A DNA stretch of 56,655 bases, taken from positions 1 to 56,655 of the forward strand of contig VXIS01000313.1 of NCBI GenBank assembly GCA_008704415.1, written 5' to 3'. The notes beneath the pieces are model-generated. The model was not told where the DNA came from, did no database searches, and saw nothing but the letters and a program-made list of their open reading frames with translations. Position 1 is the first letter of the stretch. Every line of letters starts with the position of its first letter. The translations under genes and the position numbers were made by a program. Below, in pieces: positions 39,734 through 51,883 of this stretch. Origin of the DNA: Sphaerosporella brunnea. Its lineage: Eukaryota > Ascomycota > Pezizomycetes > Pezizales > Pyronemataceae.

Positions 39734-41856
39734 TTTGGTGTCGATGGGGCGGGGAGGTAGGCCGGCGGGGGGGGGGTGATAGATGAATTCTTGGATTTGG
39801 GGGGGGGGGGTGGTTGGAAGGCGGTGGGAGAGTGGGGGAGCGTTGGGGGAAGACGCGACCTATGACGACACGCGACAAACGACGAACCCTAAATCGGAGG
39901 GGTGAAGCTTACATGAAGTTGGCCGAAATGTTAGAGAAGTCGTAGAAACCACAGCCGCGATTCCTCATGCTTTGCAGAGTGGAGTGGCGATGAGTGGAGC
40001 GGAGGGCATGTATCGAACGAAACCGTGCTGGAGAGGCGCCATGCATACAGAGTTGGACTCCGCAAAGAAGCAAGTCGTTTCCGCCGCCTGGCGCGGATTG
40101 GAGTACGTATAATGGTCTCCCAACGCTGCTGGTGCATCCATTGTGAGCAATATGGACGACTTCGGCGGTGACTCTTGCTCTCTCTCAGCTGGCGCCTGGA
40201 GCGCATCAAGATCATGACCACCGCCGTCTGCTATATTGCGGCTGAGCTCGCCAGCACGGCTCCGTTTCACGCTCCCATTGATGCGTACCCTCTCTGCAGC
40301 GAGCGGCAGCCGTGCGTTGCACGGACAGGCTGCTGCGGGCCAGATTCGCCACGCGAGTGCGCGACTGTGATGGCAGAACAATCGATCACTTGCGACGGCA
40401 GAAGGCGACTCGATGAAGCGGCGACACTAGGCGGGGATACGCTGGCCCAAGCCGGAAGAGCGAGAGCTCTCCTTCCGCCATTTCCATGGTATTGCTGCAG
40501 TGCAAAGCAAACACTTAGTTGGTGTCCATTAATCCACTACCGCGATCACTCCTTTGGCTATCGTGAGCTTTGCTTTTCCTCGAATGTCGTTATTCTCTTG
40601 CATTCGGCGGCGTTGGTAGATATATCTGCTCCTGCTGCTTTCTGAATGAGTCGCAGAGTTGATGTACGAGGGGAAAGATACCTCCTTAGTATACGGGAGC
40701 TGCCATGGCAAGGTATCGATGCTGGGAAACACTTTGATTGGAAAGCTCCGGTTTCCCTTTGACTTGTTCCGCCGCCTGCCGTGCACACTGTGCAGCTTCG
40801 CGGTTTATCTCGAAAAAACAGCGGCTTGTGGGGTTGGTAGGGTAGAACTCCGTCGCCAAAACATGTCACTGCAGATGCTCCCTGCCAAAACGATTTTGCT
40901 CTTGGGGGCGTCCGTGAAAGCCCTTGCGCTTCAACTCCAACTACAGCAACCGCTGGACCGGAGCATCGAAATCTGCAAGTGCAGTTGCAACAATCTTGAC
41001 GATTCTTCAATTCATTTCGCCAGCCGTTCTGTCCCCACCACTATCGGCAGGTGGCTCATGTGCCTTAGGCCTCGGTGCATATGATATACTTAAATATATA
41101 CGGCTAAAGCACGGCCCAGGACAGGCAGGTGAAAGCAAGGGCTGCCGGCAAGCAGTTCGCCTCCCAACCTTCCAGTGCGTGATAGTGCAGTCGATCCGAG
41201 CGACCGCAACACTGGCTTCCACTTCTAAAGGCGAACGATCGTCGGACGTTAATGTCCGAGCGGGAGCTCCGAACATGCAAACACCTCGGCTGTCACCGGG
41301 TTGACGCCTTCGATGGGCTATGGATTCCATTGCGCCCCTCCCTCTCCAGACTGCTGGGTAAAGTCTTTCCGGCCGGGCATTTCGCTACCTTACAACGACC
41401 TCCGGTCTGCGGGGACTCTTCGGCATGTGGTGATTTCCAAGCGCTACACCTCCCCAGCAGGCGCAGCGTGTCGGCCATAGCGCCGCTGCGATCGACAAGC
41501 GCCATCGGCGTCTCCGCCAGCCCCGCAAGACTCCGCGCAAGCGACCCCGGATTTCGGAGAAAACGGGGGGATCCGCTCGCGCCTCTTCCCCACGTGCAAG
41601 CACCTACAGCCGAGAATGCTTGTTTCGTGCGATCGTTTCCCCACCCGGTCACTCGGCCTGCCCGGACGAAGCCGTAGCGGTGCGTTGTGAAAGCGTCACG
41701 CTTTCGTGCGGAGTTCTTACCGCCTTGGTTAGGACCCCCGCCGACATGTAGAATCACAGTCCCGTCGCTGTGGCCAGGAGGAAATATTTAACTCGGATGC
41801 TGCACCCGCCCATCGGAGCCCTCAACCCATACTTGATCCAACAATCCACAGCAACC
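39734..41856. other. Intergenic; no confident gene
   Basis: G runs near 39768 and 39802, then 2 kb with only short frames on both strands, none recognisable. The stretch nearest 41857 contains the promoter of the secreted protein gene, with an AT-rich AAATATTTAA at about 41781-41790. Confidence 0.5.
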
Positions 41857-42598
41857 ATGAAGTTCACCGGCCTGTTTGTCGCCACCGCCTCGGCCTTGTG
41901 CCTCGCCGCGCCCGTGGCGGCGCGCGCCCAGGGCTCGCTTCCGGACGAAGTCAACACGATGGCGCAGAACTTCGCCAGCATCAAGAGCCTGCTCGACGGG
42001 TCCACGCTGAGCGACATGCAGTCGCTGATCCACCACGGCGCGGTGCTGCTGGACGACAAGTCGACGGGCGAGGCGAAGACGCTGATCCTGGGGGCCAGCG
42101 AGCTGCTGGACCCGCAGGTGGTGGCCGGCGTCAAGGGTTTCCTCGACGGCCTCGGCAGCCTGCTCGACGGCAACATCACCGCGCAGGCGGAGGCGGTGCT
42201 CACCGGCGCGGCGGGCCTCCTCAGCGCGAGCAACGTCAAGGACATCGGCAACCTGCTGGCTGGGGCGCAGCTTCTGCTGGACCCGACCCTGCTGTCCAAC
42301 GCGAAGGCCACGCTGGCCGGCACGGCGTCTCTGTTGGATGCTGGCACGGTGAAGTCGATCAAGGGCTTGATTGCAGAGATCGATCCGGCGTTGATTTCGA
42401 ATGCGAAGGCCACGCTGGCCGGCACGGCGTCGCTGCTGGATGCTGGCACCGTGAAGGAGGTCAAGAGTTTGATCAACACCATTGCTACTGTACGTTTTCT
42501 GTTTGGTTGTGAATTACTATTGTTTCAGCAAATAGCTAATTTGTGAGATGCAGCTGCTCCCCCTCTTGCCTAAGTTGTTGGCTGGAAAATCTTCGTGA
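41857..42598 (+). CDS. Secreted alanine/leucine-rich tandem-repeat protein
   Basis: Two exons, 41857-42489 and 42554-42598, joined by a GTACGT...GCAG intron of 64 nt; the product is 225 aa. Residues 1-24 form a signal peptide (MKFTGLFVATASALCLAAPVAARA). The mature part is built from ~30-residue units around the pattern LLD-x4-V-x3-K-x-L-I (for example TASLLDAGTVKSIKGLI), with the last two units almost identical in protein (SNAKATLAGTASLLDAGTVK twice) and DNA (about 42296-42352 and 42398-42454). No cysteines are needed for folding; the units look like amphipathic helices. The gene is GC-rich at third positions. It may be a wall, surface or apoplastic protein. I do not recognise a named family. 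Confidence 0.82.
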
Positions 42599-43166
42599 TC
42601 CGCGGGAATGGACTATCGTGGTGGTGGTGGTGGCGGCGAGTTTGAGGAGGAATCAAAGACGTTTCTTGTAATCATAATGTAAATTGCTACCATAATACGA
42701 ACCTCAGAGTGTGGAACCGATAAAGCGGGAAAGAAAGGCATGATGCGGGCATGACATGCTGCGAGTAACTGTACTACTGGCGGCCAGTCACCCGACACCC
42801 GTAACAGCGATTGCGGGCGTAGCATCCTACTTCTTCTCGTTGTGGCGGTGGCGCAGGCAGCGAGTCCATGAAATCGTGCTTGGGATCGGGATCGGCGGCG
42901 TGATTTTGTGGGGACTGGGCAGAAGAATAACTCCGAATGCAGTGGTTCTGATACCTCTAAATGAGGTTTTGGCTGTGCCTTCGGGGTTAGTCAAAAAGGG
43001 ATCCACGTCCTATATATCACCGAGTCGGATATTCAAAGATGCATGGCTCCATGCAAGTGTTCAATGGCATTCTATGGAACGTGTCTTGCAAATTACGAAC
43101 CGTCTTTGAATCCTGTAGAATGCCGACCTCGCCTATCCAATGCTCATCGTCGAGGCTCCGGCGCTT
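42599..43166. other. Intergenic
   Basis: A short (GTG)n tract near 42618; otherwise nothing recognisable. Confidence 0.5.
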
Positions 43167-43985
43167 CTAACTGCACGTCGCGCAGCATCCGTGGCCAACC
43201 ATATTCACGGGACATCTGGTCCTGTTCAGGAGTCGTCCTTCGGTGCCTGTGCGGAAATTGATGTCAGACAAGCCTTCGTTGCTATGGAGCTGGGTTACCT
43301 CGGTCGAGCCTCCCCGTCCAAATAATCCCTTCAGCTGCCTGTAGCCATCTTTGACAAATTTCCGTGCCTGGGGACTGTAAGTCTCCCGGAGCTCTTGCAA
43401 CTGTCTGATGCCAGCGTCGATCTGAGCAACAAAGTTCGGGTTATCTTCCAAAAACCTCACGCCGATATCTTGGCTTAACCTCGTCAGATCGATCAACAGG
43501 TTCCTGGCGATGTCCATCAACTTGTGTGCCGTCCTGACGTTGACGCCGCCCCCTTCCAGAATCACGCGGTTGACATCGTTGTAGGCGGCTATCAAAATAC
43601 GGTTAAGCTCGTCTCCGTGCGTTTTTGCGATTCCATCGACGAGCTTATCGAAAGCCTGCGTTCCGCCGGGGATTATGGCGAGGAAGGGGTCGAGGTAGAA
43701 GTGCAGGAAGCGGACAACGATGGCCTGCGACGGCTGCGGATCGGCGGATAAGTATCGCTTTGTAGATATCGCCGGGCGCGTTGGGATGACGGGAGACACG
43801 GCTTGGGCGTCGTTCGGTCGGTTATACCAAGCGGAGCCTACTCCCGTCAACGACTGTGCCCCGGACTAGCCAGCGGACGACGGGGGGCACGTGCAAGCAG
43901 CGAAAGTGACGAGCCCTCCCGCGATGGCTCCGCTTGCCAACAGCGAAACGGTGCTTGCGGCCGATCTGTTGGGTGTGTGGTTCGT
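43167..43985 (-). pseudogene. Hypothetical ascomycete protein with helical domain; in-frame stop upstream
   Basis: The main frame (43850-43167) encodes ~225 aa. Its core is ~110 residues of helices (HGDELNRILIAAYNDV, VRTAHKLMDIARNLLIDL, QIDAGIRQLQELRETYSPQARKF) resembling, from memory, uncharacterised ascomycete proteins that have a membrane anchor followed by a GPEAKK-type helical repeat. There is no ATG at its start. The same frame continues upstream beyond a TAG (about 43866-43868) into a hydrophobic anchor (TVSLLASGAIAGGLVTFAAC). So the gene probably had an N-terminal signal anchor and is now split by a nonsense codon, or an intron I cannot place removes it. Function unknown. Confidence 0.55.
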
Positions 43986-43989
43986 TTTC

Positions 43990-44918
43990 TGTGCGAAGAG
44001 CGGATCAGTCCCGCCGCCTGGCCATCGCAGGCACGGTAGGCCTCACAGTTGCGTTCCATCGGCGAGAAAGCTTGACGGGGCCGGTCATCGGGTTCAAACG
44101 AAGGAAAGCGCGTCGGAGCATCATGGTCGGTGGCTCTGTAAAGTCGCGATGGTGCGGTCGTGGAGGAGCTTCGAAGGGACGCGTCGCCTCACGTCACGCC
44201 TTTACCGACCCGTTCCGTCCGGAAGATTGAATGAAAGAAGGCTGCTTGAAACGGCAGCGCGACCAGAACAATGAGGAGAGTTCCAGAGCTCCCAAGTTAC
44301 TCTAGTACTGACGTGTCCGACAGCTGGCGCGTGGCTCGGCCAATCGGCGTGTAATTATCCCCCATTTAGCCGATGCACGGGTTATCACTCGTGGCATATC
44401 TCACCCGTCTAGGACAGCTCGATCGCGAAGTATTGATCAAGACAGTGCCCTTCGTCAACAGCCAATAAGGGCGTCCTAATCTACGGCCTTAGTGCCTAAC
44501 TGGTACCGGTAGAAAGGATCATGATGAAATCTGGCAGAGCGAAGGAAAACCATCATATCAGAGACGCATCGCGGGGGTTGTAACGGTTGTCTGCCTTGCC
44601 CTGTAGGAAGCCCAAATCCCTGGAGTGATCGAAGCGACCCTGAATGCTTGCGCATGGCCGCGGTGACGATCTCTTCTCCTTGTGTTGCGACCTGAAGACT
44701 CATCGCATATTTTTATAACCTCAAGCAATTGCGCATGTTCCCGCCCGACTTAGCTATCGGTGGCCAAGATTGGCGGCCCTATCTTGGGGGTCTTTCACCG
44801 AGTGGCGAGCGTTCGATGTGTGCAAAGCTTTCGGTTGAAAACCGAGCCGACCTACATCTCAGGTATAAGTATGTTACGGTGTCCAATACTGTCGCATATC
44901 CAATCTACAACACCAACG
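43990..44918. other. Intergenic
   Basis: No gene, RNA or repeat supported. Confidence 0.5.
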
Positions 44919-45369
44919 ATGTCGGCAAAAACGACCGTTCCTATGAGCTCAGGCACTGCGCGCGGGCTCCACTACTGGCCGCAGGCCAACAACCTGGAGC
45001 ACCAAGAAGCTGTGCCCCTCAGCATTCTGGAACACGCCATCGATTAGGCCGAGACCAGTAGGTCATGTCGCAAGGTTGGCACAGTGGTACCCCCGCAGCT
45101 AACATCAATATTTCTAGCGTAACATTCTAACCGGCGCTTTCGCTGTTGCATTTCTCGTGCATGCAGGTCTCTTGTGTGATCTTTACGGTCTCCACTCGGG
45201 AAGCTCCTACCCCGAACTTCCCCACAACCACGGAATTTACAGCATCATCGCCGCTGTCGTCGTATCGGTCCTTGCCATAGCCGGGTTCGCTGGAAGCGTC
45301 TACAACTACATTCCTCGCACGTGTATCAGCACCATCGAATTCGCCGTTTCTCCAGCGCCTTCATTGTGA
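44919..45369 (+). CDS. Possible small spliced membrane protein (tentative)
   Basis: A 42-residue frame from ATG 44919 (MSAKTTVPMSSGTARG..., ending at TAG 45047) reads like a genuine N-terminus. About 110 nt downstream a frame at 45157-45369 has a convincing single transmembrane segment (IYSIIAAVVVSVLAIAGFAG). They could be exons of one small membrane protein, but I found no splice pair that clearly joins them in phase. Treat as a lead only. Confidence 0.3.
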
Positions 45370-46278
45370 TTACTCTTTTCGTGGTGCAGGAGAATTCACG
45401 CCACTCTTACCAGGGCGAAGGCAGACCTTGACGAGTTACAATCTTGCCATCAGTTCACTCCTGTTATTGTGGGATGCGCTGCAGGACTCTGCAGGCTGGG
45501 ATTGCTACATAGACTAGAGGCGGAAGGGATGATCATTTTGGCTCAATATTTTTTGCGTTGTGTTGTAGTTGCAAGCGTTTACAATGTGACGTTTGAGTTT
45601 GCTTGTACGCCCGCTCTTTTTGAACTGATTCCTTTCTCGTTATGCTACACACAGTCTACGGGTTGATGCGCATGCGCGTGCGACATTAGTTGCGCGTTTG
45701 CAGTTGGTTTTGCCGGCTTGTATCGACACTCACAATTTACATACTCATGCTGCCAGCCTCGTGACGACTTGAATCGCTACCAGCGGACCAGAGTAAAAGA
45801 TCTACTATGCATACAAAGCACAAAGCCGAGGAGACAATTCCGTAAACCACCGCAATAACATTGACAGACTGCTGGCAAGAGCGACACACGTTTCCCCTAG
45901 CGGTATGCTGCTTCAGCTATCCCACCGATGCCGATTGTTGGGATGCCCCAGCAGCCACCACCACTCTATAGGAACCGACACACAGGTACGGGAAGGCACG
46001 TCTTCTAATAATATGTGGCATTGTTTCGGGTAGGAATTTGTATGCTTGGGCACACGGGGAAGCGTCCTCTCTGCACAGAGTTCTTGAATGGTGGACGCTG
46101 TTGCGTATCAAATGGTCACTCCCAATTCCTCACATGCACGTATGCACATCCAACCATCGGTTCCACCGAGCCATGTTGTGGCCATCCATTTATTGTTCCA
46201 AGAAAACCCCAAAAAGTGCCCCCGATGACGCGAAGGCTTGCACAGTCGTGCAAACCCAAGAGAATAAAAACAACAACA
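45370..46278. other. Intergenic, 3' flank of MFS gene
   Basis: Nothing recognisable apart from the downstream region of the minus-strand transporter. Confidence 0.5.
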
Positions 46279-48007
46279 TTATGCAGGCGATTCCGAAACG
46301 TTCACGTCCGTGTTTTTGATCACCAGGCTGTGTCTCGAAGCCAACTTTTTGTCCATCGAATGTTTTCCGATCGCCAGCCCCGCTATCAAACCGAGCCCAC
46401 TGATGCCAGTCAAAGTAGCAAACACGCCTTTGAAAGCCTCCGCATAGGCGTCCAGTATGTGTTGCTTGTAGTCGGTCATAGGCATCGCCTTAAGAGTAGC
46501 CAAAAAGGCAGTCGCGTTTGGCGCAATCTCGCCAGGAAGCCCGCGGTTCCGAAGGCTGCGAGTAAGCACGTTCTGGAAGACGACACCCCCGATAGCCACT
46601 CCCAGACACATGCCGAAAGACCGCAGAAAGGTGTACAATGCCGCGGCGAAAGCAACGTCTTCCTCGTTGGCGATGGCTTGGGCGGCCAGGTTGACGGAAC
46701 TGAGGATCAATCCGTGGCCGAGTCCTAGCACCAATAGCATCAGCGCCCAGCTGGTGGTATTGGTGTGGGTACCCCAAAGAATCATGCACCCGGTGGCCAG
46801 CAGCGCAAGCGCCCAACCACTCCAGATCGCCCACCGAAATCTTCCGAACCGGGTCATAATGATGCCGACGATTACGCTTGATGGAAGCAGTCCTGCCGTT
46901 GTCGGCATGATTCCGACGCCTGACATTGTCGGGCTCATCTCTTTGATTGCCTCGAACCAGAAGGGAACGTAGTACATCAACGCAAAGAGCTAATGGAACG
47001 TCAGCGCACATCGTTACCTGTGTTTGGACGGGTACCACTAACCAGCAGACCCTGCAACATTGCCGAAATGTAAGCGCCAAAAGCGGACGGCCCATTGAAG
47101 AGAAACAGCCTCAGCAAAGGCCTGTTTGCCCCCCAAAGCTCCCAACACACAGTTCCAACAATACCAGCTAAACCGATGAAAAGTGGGACCAAGGTGCGGA
47201 AACTTGACCAAGCGAATTCCACGCCACCCCAAGTAAGCGCGATCAAAAAGCTAGTGGTGCTAGCGATGAAAAGCGTACCACCTATCCAATCCACCAAAAC
47301 GATGTTTTCCTTGAAGGAGAGTTTATCTTCGATTTCGATCCTCACCACGATCGGCACCAGGAGAAAACCAAGACCGCAGAAGGGGAAATTGATGTAGAAG
47401 ATCCATCGCCAGGTCGTGTGCTGAGCCAGCAGCCCACCAATCGCCGGCCCTGAGATGGTTCCAATTGCCCAGGAAGCCTGGATGAAACCAAACCACTTAG
47501 GGCGGTGCCGAAGTGGAACAATATCGGTGAATATGATCATGACCATGACCAGAATTCCACCACCGCCGATACCCTTGATCGAGCGGCCGATTAGGAGCTG
47601 AGTGAAGCCATCCGCAGTGCAGCAGACGGTTGTCCCGATGGTGAAGAGGGAAAGAGCGAGGAGCAAGAGTTCTCGTCGGCCGAAGATGTCCGAAATAGAC
47701 CCGATGATTGGCTGAAAGACTGCCGAAGCCAGAAGATACGATGTGCCCGTCCAAAAGGTATCGTTGGCTGTTCCTTTGAGAGCATCGGCAAGCGTCTATT
47801 CGGTCAACAAAGACTTGGCTCCTTAATCAGCCGGAATGGGGGGCTCACTGGCAATGCTGGCACAATCACTGTGGTGTCGAGTGAAACCATCAGAGAAATA
47901 ACCGACAGCGAGACCATCACTAGAAGCTCCGGTTTGCGTGGCTTCCATTCTGTATATGGTTTTTCGGGGACCGAGGTAGGAGTTTGTGTGGAGTCGAGCG
48001 AAGACAT
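46279..48007 (-). CDS. MFS transporter, DHA2-type drug:H+ antiporter
   Basis: Three exons on the minus strand: 48007-47849, 47795-47043 and 46989-46279. Both introns are 53 nt (GTGAGC...ATAG and GTTAGT...TTAG) and phase 0; the product is ~540 aa. It is a proton-driven plasma or vacuolar membrane exporter. Family marks are SLDTTVIVPALP in TM1 (the D-x3-V-x3-ALP motif of DHA2), GSISDIFGRRELLL (motif A), GRSIKGIGGGGI, DIVPLRHR and the WRWIFYINFPFCG block with GPAIGGLL (motif C). Total length and the D-T-V motif suit the 14-TM class. The N-terminal ~30 residues are a soluble Pro/Thr-rich tail. Substrate is unknown; relatives export fungicides and self-made toxins. No biosynthetic neighbours are visible. 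Confidence 0.92.
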
Positions 48008-50179
48008 GGTGCCCCGTGTGTCAGGCTGTTGGCAGAACTTGGATTTGTAGTGATTTATGTCATATAACAGCTCCCAGAGGAGATTATATACGGGAGAAGA
48101 GCTGCATAGGTGAAAAATATTTCAATGTAGTCTATGTATCTGTGGCTAAGAAGCAACGTGAGTGTCAGCTCTTACGTCGGGTGGAGGCAGAGGGCGCATG
48201 GGGAGTGCAGAAATTCGGGGTCCGCTGCGGTTCAATAGTGATGTCCTGCCAGCACAAACGCCTGCGGTGAGTGCCATCACCGGCCCATGCGGAATCTTTT
48301 GTGAAGCCATGGCCAAACAACAAATTGACTGGAGCCATGCGCCGCTACAGACTTTGTTCTAGATCCGTCAGCCAGCACGTCTGAGATAGGACATCGTTCC
48401 CGGCAACAAGATCTTACCCAGCCCGGCGATATCGATGATCGTCAGAAGCGGCCCTTAAGCTTTGTGGCTCCCAGAACCGAGATATCACAGCTGGCAGGAA
48501 TGCTTTCAGCTTCTATCAATCAAAGAGCAGCCATATGTTGCTAGTTCGTTTCCGGCTTTTCGGATTTCGGAACTCTAGTTCAGAATTTCCCAGGCCCGAT
48601 GACCATCCTTCTGCACGGTGTTGTGCAGCTGAATATTACCCATCTCGACCAGATTCAGCCCTATAAGTTGTGTAACGTTCAATTATGACTTACCGGGGCC
48701 AATCAGAACCACTTCTCACAAGTGAAGTGTTCGGGCGGCTCTAGTAGTGTTCTAGGCAACAGCTGCGGTTCGCGTTGTGGACGCCACCAAAAACCACAAT
48801 ATCCATCCAGTCGGTTTTGGACGCCTCATCTTTGAGGGTCTTCCCCTCCACCAATTTTTTTTTTTAGCATTACCTCTTTATAAATCAATTCTTTGAGCGA
48901 TTATCTATCGAAAAATCGAGAGCTTCTATTTTTCCAGTGCCTGGTGGGAGAGTAATACAACGGCATCTTGCTTGAGCCAAATGAACCCTCCCCAGTAATT
49001 ACTATACATTAATTAACTGGCGCTAACTGATGACCTAATTACCAAAAAGGGTAGGTGTAAAGGCCCATATAGTCTGTCTTAAGCATCTTGGCAAGGTAAA
49101 AATATCTCTTGGCGGCTAAAAGCTGACAACCCGCGGTAAATTACCATTCTTGGTTAAGTTTTGGGCCCAGACAAATGAGCCCACAGGTTAAAGGCGTCCT
49201 CAACCACAGTACCAGCCTAGGCAGCCGCCATAGGTGCAATAGATTGGGTTATGTACTGAAAAAGCAGCCACAGGTTGGAAACGTGGAGCCCGTGCGATTA
49301 TTCAAGGAAAGAACGATATCCAGCTGAACGTTAACGCCCACGACCACGATTCAGGCTTATGGACGTTGCGAGTCCCTGGGACGAGAATGTATCACGACGC
49401 TCGAGTACGGGCCACAGCACCCCTTAGGTAGGCAGTGTGCTGGCGCTATGCCCACACGGCTACATTCATGGCCGCGTCATCCGCGCCGGCTTGTTTATCC
49501 GGTATTTTTGTGGCTGCATTCGCAACTGAGCGTGGCAATTGTAAGCGTCATGATGCCAGCGAATTTGCCTGATGAGCCTTGTAGAGAGTGAAGACTTCCC
49601 GCCGATGTATTCGGGGGAAAAACTGTCTAGGCAGCAGCAATGGAGGCCCAATAGAGATACCGGCTTCTTCCCATAGGCGCTCAGTAGAACACCTTCGACA
49701 AGGCCGGCGCGCCAGCGGCTGAAAGCCGCCACCGTGTGTGTGTGTGATCAAGTTTATTGTCCGCATGCAACCTTTATAGATTATGGCAACCCTCCACTCA
49801 TCCCCACCCAACACCTGTCCGCCGACTTACTGATGTAATCTCAAGCGTCGACTGCGGCCGTCCGCTTCCCCCGCGCCAGCAAGACGCTCAGGAGGTTGAC
49901 CGACGATTCAACGCGCACAACTTCCTTACACTCCCGGGGATCACCACGACCACCATCCGATTATGATGCTACCTATTCAGCGGGAAGAGCCCTACGGGTT
50001 TGTTAGGCCCGGATATAGAATTGTGGTTCTGACGGAGAGGGGCGAGGAAAATCCAAAGCTATTGTTGGAGACACGACCAAAAATCTGATGGCTAGCCACC
50101 GTGGCTAGGAGTTTGGATGGGGGATAGAGGATCGGGTGGACGGAGGGCCACCCTGCGGGGGTGCGGCGCTGGAGGGTAT
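48008..50179. other. Gene-poor, AT-rich in part
   Basis: 48850-49150 is clearly AT-richer than its surroundings (T10 run, ATTAATTAACT). (GT)n at about 49735-49746. No gene is supported; frames at 49466-49814 are not recognisable. Confidence 0.5.
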
Positions 50180-50378
50180 ATAGCATCCCCGGCGACCTAG
50201 GGGTTGGAGAGGCATCGCCGCAGTTATTCCCCCCCCCCCCAAGATCCCAATAGCTCTCCGGAGACTGGGAGCAGTGCAGCGCCGAGCCTGAGGCAGCCGC
50301 CGGTTCGACGCTGCGCCCAGGGCAAACCACGAGTCGGAGCATGAGGAAGGAGGAGTATGGATTATGTAAGCACAATAT
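50180..50378. repeat. SINE-like repeat, copy B
   Basis: Aligns with 51670-51883 over its length, ending in an identical 17 bp (TTATGTAAGCACAATAT). On the plus strand TAGCTCTCCGGAG (50251) resembles a Pol III A box and GGTTCGACGC (50302) resembles a B box, about 51 nt apart, which fits a tRNA-derived head. A C12 run precedes the A-box-like block. Confidence 0.55.
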
Positions 50379-51669
50379 ACATATGCAGCGACGGATAGCT
50401 AGTAAGGCCTCCCTGAGCCCCGCAGGGGGCGCTTTCGGCTCAGAATCCACAAAAACAGGTGTGTTTTGTGTGTTCTTTGGCTTTAGGGGCGTACGGGCGG
50501 CGTTGTGGATGAGGCTTCTTCATGCGCTCGCACTCGTGTTATCGGACATGGTGATTATATGAGTTTACTAAGCCATATTTCTTGCCATTTCTTGCCATAT
50601 TTGGCAAGTTTGGGGGGGGGGGTGCCATACAAAATTGACCCATTTTCAACCCGCCTCGCCACCTTCCACAACCATTTTATTTTTCTGCTGTACCTACAGA
50701 ATAACACCATCAGCGAGTCGGTATTGATCCATACCGAGCCTTTAATTCGTAAATGTGTTGTGGGGGAGCGTGGTGGTGGTGATGGTCGAAAATGTGTATA
50801 TCTAAGAGAGAGCGAGGGAGCGAGAGCTAAGTACATGCGCGAGAGGGTTGAGTGAGGTTCCCCCCGTCTTGTCCCATCACGAACCCTAAGACCCTAAGTA
50901 CGCCCTACAGGTGGAGCGTGGTGAAGTTGGGTACTAAATTTAATGTGCTCCGGCTACAGGTGTTCCCAGCCATAGATTTGTATTTTCCGCGCCCCTCTCG
51001 ACATCAGCACCTCAATTGCCACTGGAATCCGGGGCTCTGCAGCCCTTTCTGACGGGAAATAGACAGCCCGTCTATCGAAGAAAAATACTCGAACAGAGCG
51101 ACGGGAAGTCTTCCAGCACTCCACTTGGAATCGTATTCTTGCATGCAGATATGAGAGCCGTGCTGGACATCCCCAATGAGAGATAAGGTTGCGCCCGATT
51201 TCATTCACGGCTCAGTGTTTTCGCAGAGCTGTCTGGGGGTAAATAACCAGTTCTCACATTTTACCGAGAGAATTACCTCGTACCCAGACTTTGAATTCTC
51301 ACTGCTAGTCTGATCCCGTCGGAAAGAGGAGTGCGCAAGCCGTTTCGAACTTACACCACTGCTGGCGTTTGATCGCTTTCTGGGTTAGCAGCCAGTCGTA
51401 TCGAGACTCTCAACCACGCTATCCATCTGTTTGCCTACGATTCTGCATGCCCCCTGGAGTAGATAGCCTACCATTATCCGGCTCCAGCTAGATCCGTGGG
51501 CCGTGGCCACTGCAAACCACAAACCGTCGAGAAAAACCCTTCTCACTTCGTTCATTACCTTCCCACCTTCAGGGACGTCCAAACCAGCGTTAGGAGTGAT
51601 CTCACCGGCAGGCACTTTAATTCAGCGATGGACACGAGCCGGCCTAGGTGGTGCCGGCGGGGATATGTG
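50379..51669. other. No confident gene
   Basis: Short frames only, between two copies of the SINE-like repeat. A G11 run lies at about 50611-50621. Confidence 0.5.
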
Positions 51670-51883
51670 GCGGGGACATAAGCCGCGGCGGCCTCGGGAG
51701 GCGCTGAGGCGTCGCCGACACGGTTGTTTTCCGCCCACACAGGGGCTGCGGATCCCCGTGGCTCTCCGGCGCAGCGCAGCACTGAGTCAGGCAGCCATCG
51801 CTGCGACCAGGGCAACCCACAAGCCGGAGTATGAGGCGAAGGCGGAGGGGGCCGAGGAGTTGGGGCTTATGTAAGCACAATAT
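51670..51883. repeat. SINE-like repeat, copy C
   Basis: Same block order as copy B: a GTCGCCG segment, GTGGCTCTCCGG (51758; A-box-like), GGCAGCC...CAGGGCAA, GGAGTATGAGG and the shared 17-bp end (51867-51883). The B-box-like motif is decayed here. Confidence 0.55.

Noticed and set aside
46279..48007. MFS gene as part of a secondary-metabolite cluster
   Set aside because: No polyketide synthase, peptide synthetase, terpene synthase or tailoring enzyme is visible on either side.
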